From Zarea fungicola (Eukaryota > Ascomycota > Sordariomycetes > Hypocreales > Cordycipitaceae), in assembly GCA_900169235.1 (NCBI GenBank), contig FWCC01000045.1, positions 1-64,000 of the forward strand: 64,000 nt of DNA, given 5' to 3'. Of this stretch, positions 56,458 to 64,000 are shown piece by piece. Numbering within the stretch: the first letter of the stretch is position 1; the number at the start of each line of letters is the position of its first letter. A model generated the notes under the pieces. It saw only the letters and a list, made by a program, of their open reading frames with translations. It searched no databases and was not told the origin of the DNA. The position numbers and the translations under genes are program-made.

Positions 56458-57495
56458 ATGGACACGCCGTGTCATATCCAGCCGACAATTCGTCGAGGCT
56501 ACATCCGGCTCGAACCATCTCCACCATATCAGCCAAAGACAAGTGACTTTGGCGACGTCGACTTGCAATCGCTACCGTGGTTTCTACAAAAGCACATTGT
56601 TACCAGTCCCAACCAATCTCTGCGGTATATTTATCTCGTAGGCCTCATCTCATCTACGGATGAACAGGTGCTGGACTGGCTTATTGAGCAGTCCAGTCCA
56701 TTGTCTGATGAAGAGGTTGAAGAAATGGATCGCTGGACCCCACGCAGTCATCGAAGATTGAAAAGATGCGACTTTGAGGTTTACATGACTCGAGAAAAAG
56801 CAAAATCAGAGAGGGGAAGAGCTTTGATAAAACATCTGGTGGCCGAGTCCATCACACACCACATCCTAAGCCCATCCGATATTCACAACGCACTCGAGTC
56901 TATGACGGACGCACCACATACTGCCGACGCAAGTCATCATGACGATGAGCTCGATAGATATCTTCTATTCGTTAAGAGCGACTTTCTTATTAATCAAACG
57001 AATATGGACTACCCTAATTGGTATTGCAGCACTCAACAACAGTCTGAGTGGTGGCGAGCCGTGCGAGACGGAAACAGAGAAATTCCAGGAGAGAAAGTTG
57101 ACTACAGTACTATGCGTCTTCGCGAGAGGTGCGCAGGTCGTATTCGGCGTAGATGTGACTGCTCCGGTATGCACCCAAGCTGTCCGCGTCCGACGGACGA
57201 AGGGCCGCAGTGGCTTTGCCCTTGTGGTGGCAAGTGCAAGAGAAGCCAACGTTGCAAGCAGGGTTGGAGTAGAAAGAGTGACGAGTATAGGTATGCAGGT
57301 TTCGGCATACCATGCATAAGCAATAGAAGTAACAAGGGAGATGCCATGTTCGAAGCACTGGAAGGTGTAACTTCAGAGGAATTGTGCAGGCATCTCCGCT
57401 CTTGCAATCGAGGAGGAGCGCGCACGCAAGATCCATGCGGCATAGCGGCGCTGAACAGTACCGATAGGTTCTCTGGAGATTGGAAGACTGAATAA
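56458..57495 (+). CDS. orphan protein with Cys-rich C-terminal half
   Basis: Single exon, 345 aa, no family recognised. Residues 1-200 are largely polar/helical with WFLQKHIVTSPNQSLRYIYL and an acidic segment (SDEEVEEMDRW). Residues about 225-295 are very Cys-rich: CAGRIRRRCDC, HPSCPRP, WLCPCGGKCKRSQRCKQGW and GFGIPC, a spacing that could bind zinc. More Cys follow near the C-terminus. No signal peptide or membrane helix is present, so it is probably intracellular. The long uninterrupted frame starting with an ATG supports a real gene, but overlapping open frames on both strands leave some doubt. Confidence 0.6.
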   Translation: MDTPCHIQPTIRRGYIRLEPSPPYQPKTSDFGDVDLQSLPWFLQKHIVTSPNQSLRYIYLVGLISSTDEQVLDWLIEQSSPLSDEEVEEMDRWTPRSHRRLKRCDFEVYMTREKAKSERGRALIKHLVAESITHHILSPSDIHNALESMTDAPHTADASHHDDELDRYLLFVKSDFLINQTNMDYPNWYCSTQQQSEWWRAVRDGNREIPGEKVDYSTMRLRERCAGRIRRRCDCSGMHPSCPRPTDEGPQWLCPCGGKCKRSQRCKQGWSRKSDEYRYAGFGIPCISNRSNKGDAMFEALEGVTSEELCRHLRSCNRGGARTQDPCGIAALNSTDRFSGDWKTE

Positions 57496-57702
57496 ACACT
57501 TGATAGAGGGAGAATCGCGACACAGAGACGACAGCATTTTTAGACCTATTACGGCGAATAGCCAGTACGCTGTAACACGAGGCAGCAACAGGTACACGGC
57601 CATCAGGCATAGCGGCATATCTGTATTTTATTGAGTATGAATAAATCAACTGAAATATAAACGTTCATTGCAGTAAATGCTCTGTTTGTTCAAAAAGGAG
57701 CC

Positions 57703-59251
57703 TTAAACCCGTGCAGGCGTGATTGGGCTGGACTTGTTAAATAGGCAAGTTGGATCGTACTCTTGTTTGAGCTGCTCCAGTCTTCCTTGATTAGAGCCAA
57801 AAGGCTTCGCTTCCAACAAATCACCGGCTATTGCAGTCCATGTCAGATATTTCCTGTAACGAGTGAGAGGTTTATAATCTTACGCTCTAGATAATTGCCA
57901 TACTCATAGATGACTCCGGAAGCCGGGGCGTACTGTGGCGAACTCACGATCCATTCATGGCATTTATCTCTTACGCTGCGAGCCCATGCTCTATTCGCCA
58001 GATCGTCGTCTGCATTACTCCACTTCATGCCAAGGATTCCGGCGCGATATTGACCTCTGGTTGCGAAAGCGGTGGCATCTACCGGCACGCTCGCTGTTTT
58101 TGCCAAATCATAAAACTCAATGGCCAGAAAGGTTTCGGAAAGGCCAGGGTTCTCTTCCAATTTCCTGGTGAAATCGTCCCACAAGTCTTGAACATATTCT
58201 GGTCTGACTGTCTGGTCAAAGGTTATTGCCTTGAGCGATCGTCGACCGCCAGGAACAGCCTGGGCATTCAGCATGCCGTTCACATTTCGATACGGCATAG
58301 GCTGCATCATGTTAGCGACCGGCTCCAAGTCCAATACGGATTTAAAATAAATCTCTGCATCTGATTGGTTGCCATTGTAGAACAAGTTCACAATCACGAC
58401 CGGGCCGGGAGTGTCGGGCGGTTTGGCAAAAACCACCATGGCAGCGCCTTTGGGGTCGGGTTTCTCCATTCGAGCGTTCAATCGTTCGATGACGGTAGCG
58501 AGCTTATTCGGGGTGAATACTATACTGCCAGCATAAACCTCGTCGGGCTGATCGTGGCCTTGAAGGACAAACTCGACCACGACCCCAAAGTTGTGACCAG
58601 CGCCTCGAATGGCCCAGAAAAGATTCGAGTTCTCTTCCGTTGATGCCGTCAAGATGTCTCCGTTGGCAACGACGATTTTAGCACTGACAAGATTGTCTAC
58701 AGTGGTGCCATATTGGCCACTGAGCCACCCAAAGCCGCCGCCGAGAGTCAATCCACCAACGCCAGTGTGGTTGACAGTCCCGCCCACGGTCGCAAGTCCT
58801 TTGCTGGCTGCGGCATTGTCGACATCTTCCCATAGAGCACCGCCTTGAGCATGGATTTGCTTGGTGGCCTCGTCAACAGTCACCTTTCGCATCTCCGACA
58901 GGTCGATGACAAGACCCCCATGGCTAGAACTGGTGCCGCCGGTGGAATGCCCGCCACCTTTAACAGCAAGGTCAATATTGTTTGACGCAGCAAACTTGAC
59001 CAATTTTGATACTTCGGTATCTAGCCGGGGAAAGGCTATCGCGCCCTGCTCAATGTTATTTGATAAGAAGCTGGACAGGCAATCAGCTGCTTGAAGTTGC
59101 TTACGGCTTCCTTCGCAGCAGTAGCCGACCACCGGCAAAGCGCGTTTCTAAACTCTGTTCCATTCTGCGGGGTAAGCAGCCTTGTGCTCCCGTCCAGCTG
59201 AAGCGTAAGCTCGTGCACCTGGGCCGTAGTAATAATGGATTTCGGAATCAT
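57703..59251 (-). CDS. BBE-type FAD-linked oxidase (6-hydroxynicotine-oxidase-like)
   Basis: Three exons (59251..59105, 59045..57884, 57827..57703), 477 aa; introns 59 and 56 nt. The PCMH FAD-binding fold shows VKGGGHSTGG, whose His is the usual covalent flavin attachment site, and LGGGFGWLSGQYGTTVDN with no Cys at the second attachment position, so mono-covalent FAD is expected. GAGHNFGVV follows. The last exon restores the berberine-bridge C-terminal block (YGNYLEPGDLL, RLEQLKQEYDPTCLF); reading through intron 2 would lose it. There is no signal peptide, so it is probably cytosolic, unlike many secreted family members. The oxidised substrate is unknown; such enzymes often tailor alkaloids, sugars or polyketides. 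No biosynthetic backbone gene is nearby. Confidence 0.92.
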
Positions 59252-60830
59252 TATTTATGGAGATGCTCATAAGCCTTCTGATGGCAGTGGGCCTTGTTCA
59301 GTAATCAAGAAAGACAGAAGCTAGAGGGTGATTTAGCGGTATTGTGACAAGACGAATGTTGGGCGGCAAACTTTTGAATGTAGAAGCAAGGTGTAGAAGT
59401 AAGGTCTAAGGTTTTTTTTTTGTCTCACCATGCACCCACCATGTTCGTGGCGGAGTCGACGATGAGGCTGGCGAATGGTTTGTAATGCGAGCGGCTGAGA
59501 AAGTTTGCTCGGAAGCCATACCAATTCCGTGCCCAGTTCTTCATCACAAAGACTCCAGCAAGAATTATTGAACCACTTGTAACAGAGGTCGTGTAGCCCT
59601 TAAACGAGGATTTATACGCAAAACGAACAATTAGACAATTCGCCGCTAGATTCGAACAAGAGTAAACAGAACAGTGTTTCTCTCGTCATGCAGTCGACGA
59701 GCTGCATGCACACTTGTGTCAAATTAGATTTAAGTTTTTAAAAGTGGTTTTTTTCACTAGGTCAACACCATAGGGTCTAGTACATTCACCAACTATACAT
59801 TATATGCTCATTTATACTCATTTAGGAGGCTGATTAGACCACCTATTTAGCTAATAAAATAACTAAATTGAGTTACGGTTATTTAATTATCAAGTAGGTA
59901 CGTAGCTCTCTTACTTGCTCTCTTTCTAGCTTGCTGACTGGCTTTCTTATGCTGGCTCTCCTGCTGGCTGTCTTGCTGCCTTACTGGCTGGCTCCCTTAA
60001 GGCTCTCTTACTAGCTCTCTTACTAGCTCTCTTACTAGCTTATAGACTGCCTATTTCGCTGACTCTCTAACTAGTATAAGCCATCTTAGTGGTTAGCTAT
60101 TCTCTAATTAGCCAGCTATGCCTTGCTATAGGACTTTATAATGGGGTTTTGGATCCGTCGCCCGTACGTCACCTTGTTTACTAACCTGAATCCCACTAAG
60201 TGAGCACTTACATCGGTCGGGGAGATTGCCTGGATCTACAGCAAAATAGTCTACGCCCCGTAGGTATACTGCGTAGCCACTTTACTTGGCTGCATAGCAA
60301 AACAAATCATGTGCTTATACTGATGATTCTCACACGTAAAATACAATTCATAAAAGACAGCAACAAGCTCTAGAAAATCTTGCTAGGTCCATGCTGTGCA
60401 ATGTCAACTAGATTCTCGAATGGTTCACGTCTTGAGCAAGGACTGGTTGTACATTATTCAATACAATGCCATGACTAGTTCCACCCTAGCCACTGTTCTC
60501 CGTTGTGATCGCAAGACTGTGGCATGACTTTGGCGGCCCGGAAAAACGGCAACACTCTTCTCCAGAGTCAGACGCGCTAAATTATAGGTTCAAGGCCGTC
60601 CGAGTCAAGTACTAGTCAATCGCGCCCTTCGTGAGCTGAGCATTAATTTACGTAAATTTGCCTAATCTTAATTATGAAACGGGATATAGTGTAATTTACA
60701 GTCATGTTGAGAAAAAGAAAAAAATCAGAGGCAAAGAAATCGATCTGTCAAAGCCCAAAACGAAAAAAAGAAATCAACACAAGCAACACCAATTACTCGC
60801 TAGAAATATACACTCTCAGCGTGCCGATAC
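59252..60830. other. AT-rich intergenic region with degenerate repeats
   Basis: Promoter of the FAD oxidase and 3' flank of the last Zn2Cys6 gene. Between 59900 and 60120 it holds a field of CT-rich units related to GCTCTCTTACTA; 60002-60037 is the regular core. No gene supported. Confidence 0.5.
60002..60037. repeat. 12-bp tandem repeat, three perfect copies
   Basis: Three head-to-tail copies of GCTCTCTTACTA, embedded in 150 bp of decayed relatives (GCTCTC, GCTGGCT). Confidence 0.85.
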
Positions 60831-62704
60831 CTAATTCAACGCCAATGTCCAACCCAGCCGCTTCAAAGTTTCTTGCCAGTCAAGTCGTCCTGGTCTAATC
60901 GTTTTAAGGGAATTACCCCTGTAGAGATCTCTCATTTTCCAGACCGCTTCAATTGCCGCCTGTGCTGGAATGGTGTTGCTCTTTGGCCTGTAGTCTTTCA
61001 TGATTGTCAAAATATGAAGAATCGTAGCTCGCTGACTCTCGTTGGCGAAATTGGCAGCGATGAAGATGGGCCACATGGGATACGGATATGTGCCGAGCAA
61101 GTAGCTTTGTTGAGCAGCAATCTGCTCCAACAGTCTTATGAGCCTCGGGAGGTGCGGGGTGTCTCGGATGGAAGGCGATTGGCTCGAGTGCCCATAGATG
61201 CCGTGGTAAATAAAGAGAAAGGTAGCCTCCTTGTACGCTTCCGCTGTCATGAAGATGTGGTGCGACTCGTCCGCCCCGTCATACACCTGAACCAGGCTTC
61301 GTAAGCGACTCTCCAGGGCTATCCCTTCGTTGATCAACTCTGCGTGCGGTGTTGTGGAGCTTGTTACCGCGATTTCATGATGCAGGCGATTCGCGCTGTG
61401 AATAATATTGGCGAGACCCCAGGAAAGACCGATAGAGGCATCTATCTTGGCCGAGTCCTCGTCCTCTTGTTGCTGAAGAATGCTTCTGGTCTCCTCCAGT
61501 AATTGCGTCGTTTCCTGGTCCTGCAGCGAGAGCCATGTGTCACCCACGGCAAAATCCATGAGCGTGTACAAGAACCCAAAAACAAAGCGCTGAGTCTCAT
61601 CACTAAAGGCAGCTGACTGATAGATTGCACGCATTGACTTGATTAGCGTCGAGCTGCCCTTTAAATGATATGCCCATTGGCCTTTACTACCACCTGAAAC
61701 GTCAAGATGGCATAGGAAGGCAATGGTCAACAGAATCGCGTCACGATCCTCTATGGACGAGAACCGGAGGGTATCGTTGTCGCAGTTCTGTCGGAGCAAC
61801 GACAACGCTTTGCACTTGTGATAGTATAGAGCTTGCCTATAGTCCTCTGAGTGTTGCGTGGGTTTCTGATTAAGATGATCGTGTGCGGCAAACGCAGCCA
61901 CCGTGTGTGAGAGCATCTCTGAAGAGAGGCTAACTGGAATCACCAGCTGGCGAAACTGGTTGTCAAGTCCATCAACAAGGACACGCTTTCCACAGACAAC
62001 CTCTTGATCTAGATGGCATTAATTGTATGTTTACCGTATAAGAAAGGATTCCGCACACTTACAGTAATACAGCATGGAGTCTCCAAATGAACCGATGCTT
62101 TGGCGTGATTGGAGCGAGAACCAGAGAGGGGACGAAGGAGTTGACGCGGGAGATGAACGGAATTCAAACTTGTTGGAAAATGTAGACTCATTGTCAAGGC
62201 CCCTCTCCAGGCCGTCATCTTCGTCCTCGAAATCCGTTGGCGAATAATTGATTAGGTGGATAGTCAGAGTCGAAGTAGGTATCATATAATGATCTTTGGT
62301 TTGTTAAACAGCCGAGTTAGCACTGTTAATAAACCAAGTTCTTCATCGGCTGTGATTTTGTCAATTACCTCGTGAGTTGGATGGACTCTTCTGCGTTCCA
62401 GCTCGCCCAAAAGAGGTACCGTTTCGAATCGCATCTTCCTGCCATAAGACCCGCTGTGTATAGCTGCATTTGAGCCTCTTTTTCAGGCACCAGCTGCAAG
62501 CAGGTACTTGTCCTAGAGCACGGAATTAACATGATAGTGCCGAGGGTGGCATGCTATACTAATGCCGTGGAGGAATGCCAAGAGCGTCATTACCTGCGCA
62601 TTTTCGGCGACGAGCTGAAATCTGATTAGTCCTTCTGCATATATCAACTGCCAAGATGTGACAGACTTACCCTTGCATTGTTGACACCCATATTGATCGC
62701 GCAT
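60831..62704 (-). CDS. Zn2Cys6 transcription factor with micro-exon in zinc cluster
   Basis: Five exons (62704..62671, 62614..62594, 62512..62369, 62293..62063, 62008..60831), 535 aa, all phases consistent. The Zn2Cys6 cluster occupies residues 7-34 with perfect spacing (CQQC, KARRRKC, PACSWC, KRLKC) but is assembled from three exons, the middle one only 21 nt long. A Ser-rich linker (RSSPASTPSSP) leads to the fungal TF domain of the PF11951 type (FLCHLDVSGGSKGQWAYHLKG; YPMWPIFIAANFAN). The introns are 56, 81, 75 and 53 nt. Missing the 21-nt exon would destroy the DNA-binding domain, so exon skipping could act as a switch. Targets unknown; the FAD oxidase lies 1.6 kb downstream on the same strand. 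Confidence 0.85.
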
Positions 62705-64000
62705 CTTGCTTAATTATGGCTAGTAGATGTGCGAACTCCTTCTACAAGAGTGGACGCAACGGCGCCTTTAACTACCCCAATGACAGGATAGTGGGTCGAA
62801 GCCGGCACACACTCACCGCCCGCCTATAATCAGCTAAGGGGCAGAATGTGCTTTCATGACTAGGTCAGCCGGATTGTTATACCCAAGATCGGTCGTTACC
62901 TGCCGCGGCTGCCCGAAACATAGAATCTCAAGCCAGCCCTGTGGGGGTAAGACTTGGGATCACCGATACACTAGTGATAATTGCACCCGGCCTGATGGCA
63001 CGTTGCGCTGACTGGCGCAGGCCGCCGGTTTTCCTTGAAAGCGCCTCAGTTTGCGGGAGTCTATGAAAGGTCTTGTAGGTAGCAAGAGGAAGCTGAACAT
63101 ATGGATAGAAATAATGAATTTCGCGATAAGGCAGCTACGCAGTTACTGACAGTTACAGCATTGACCGCTGCCGATCCGAGGATGCGTCTCTGTATGGCTC
63201 TCCCCACGCCTATTTCGCCGACATTTCGCACAGTTCCTGTCTTCTCACGCCATGAGCAACTAGTGACAGGTCTCCTAGGTGGATAGCAAATTTAAAACCA
63301 CATGTTGTCACGAATAATGTTAAAGTTCAGAAATCTAGAAGACTGGTTGTGACCCAGCTACGGTCGGCCATCCACAACAATGCCGTACATGACAAGGTTA
63401 GATGTTAGACGACGCTGGTTTCTACAGTAGTATTCAAAATTTAGGTCCATCTCGGATTTGACCCAATAAAAACTAAAAGAAAACGTGGTAGCCCATTACC
63501 AAGCGATTTACCAGGGACCTTTAGTCCAGCAATCTGACACTGTGGAGAATTTTTGCAAGGGCACCCGCTACGCCTCTTATGGAGATAGTAAGCACCACCT
63601 TATTCAGGGACGAGGAAGAAAGGGGTGTACGCGCGGCGTTAAACGCGCAGAGCAGCAAGCCCTCCTGCATATGCTTACCCAGTACGTTAAAGTGCGGGGA
63701 TGCTAACTCCGGTTTTTTCGGTCTTAAAAGAAAACTCTCTGACCATTTCGGATCATCGGCACACTTTTCAAAGCCGTAGCCGTAGTGGATTGCTGTCTCA
63801 AAGTACAACGGCGAGGCATTAACTAATCAACAGTATTATAGCCAAGGAGGCTGAAAGACTTCAGTTTCGGGAAGTTTGGCTCAAAAAAGAGTTGCTGTAA
63901 ATGCTTACGACTCATGAAATGACAAGATGGTAAGATTAATAGAGTATCGTGATGTAAGGGTGGTAACGCAGTATCTGCCCACGCAGAACCCCATCCACGC
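62705..64000. other. right-end region, no gene assigned
   Basis: The promoter of the Zn2Cys6 gene occupies its left part. Minus-strand open stretches near 63050-63290 and 63521-63808 have no recognised motif or consistent splice pattern. They may be decayed sequence or the edge of a gene continuing outside the window. Confidence 0.4.

Noticed and set aside
56939..57319. Overlapping frame inside the Cys-rich orphan
   Set aside because: It is shorter and lacks its own context; the 345-codon frame starting at 56458 is preferred.
63101..63286. Plus-strand small frame and its antisense open stretch
   Set aside because: The antisense stretch is open but without a start or known motif; insufficient evidence.
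63521..63808. Minus-strand 95-codon frame near the right end
   Set aside because: No family similarity seen and no splice logic; not annotated.
1..64000. Secondary-metabolite cluster
   Set aside because: Regulators, an FAD oxidase, a cupin and dehydrogenases are present, but no PKS, NRPS, terpene or DMAT synthase gene is seen.
1..64000. tRNA, rRNA or CRISPR features
   Set aside because: No cloverleaf with a T-loop GTTCRANNC context, no rRNA sequence and no direct-repeat/spacer array was recognised by eye.

Overview
The window is nuclear DNA of a filamentous ascomycete. Genes are separated by 0.2-3 kb. Most carry short spliceosomal introns of 42-163 nt with CTAAC- or CTGAC-type branch points, and four genes encode fungal Zn2Cys6 regulators. 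A 348-residue GH18 chitinase of the Chit36/Bbchit1 type, together with the GH54 arabinofuranosidase and mannitol dehydrogenase, points to Sordariomycetes, most likely Hypocreales (Trichoderma or Cordyceps/Beauveria-like). The species cannot be fixed from sequence alone. Exon coordinates were derived by reading splice signals and requiring phase to be kept; they are predictions without transcript support.

Layout. 0-6 kb: mannitol 2-dehydrogenase with an apparent mitochondrial presequence, a conserved N-anchored protein of unknown function, and a secreted GH54/CBM42 alpha-L-arabinofuranosidase. 6-13 kb: an F-box/ankyrin protein, a Zn2Cys6 regulator, a 53-bp-arm foldback element whose arm differences look like RIP, and the chitinase. 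16-21 kb: a possible small metabolic module of a Zn2Cys6 regulator, a divergently transcribed cupin and a zinc alcohol dehydrogenase. 21-25 kb: a Clr5-domain ankyrin gene whose repeat array is cut by an in-frame stop and later a frame break. 26-29 kb: a protein with a STAND-type N-terminal helical domain. 30-34 kb: an APC-family amino-acid/choline permease and an atypical SDR. 35-38 kb: an HNH_2-type nuclease and a secreted protein with two Kex2 sites. 39-40 kb: a histidine-phosphatase family enzyme. 42-47.5 kb: a 1567-residue NLR. 48-57 kb: a secreted lysozyme-like protein resembling actinobacterial domains, a third Zn2Cys6 regulator, a TMEM14-like membrane protein, an Rcf2-like HIG1 protein and a Cys-rich orphan. 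57-63 kb: a BBE-type FAD oxidase and a fourth Zn2Cys6 regulator.

Most notable: the 42.3-47.5 kb gene combines an alpha/beta hydrolase, a NACHT ATPase, ankyrin-like repeats, Gid7/WDR26-like WD40 repeats and a C-terminal transmembrane segment. Its reading frame is restored only if three of its eight introns use GC donors (all GCAAGT) and one exon is 27 nt long. With the F-box/ankyrin, Clr5/ankyrin, STAND-like and HNH_2 genes it forms a stretch rich in self/non-self-recognition-like genes. The secreted lysozyme-like protein, chitinase and arabinofuranosidase make up the secreted hydrolytic set. No PKS, NRPS, terpene synthase, transposase, tRNA, rRNA or CRISPR was seen.
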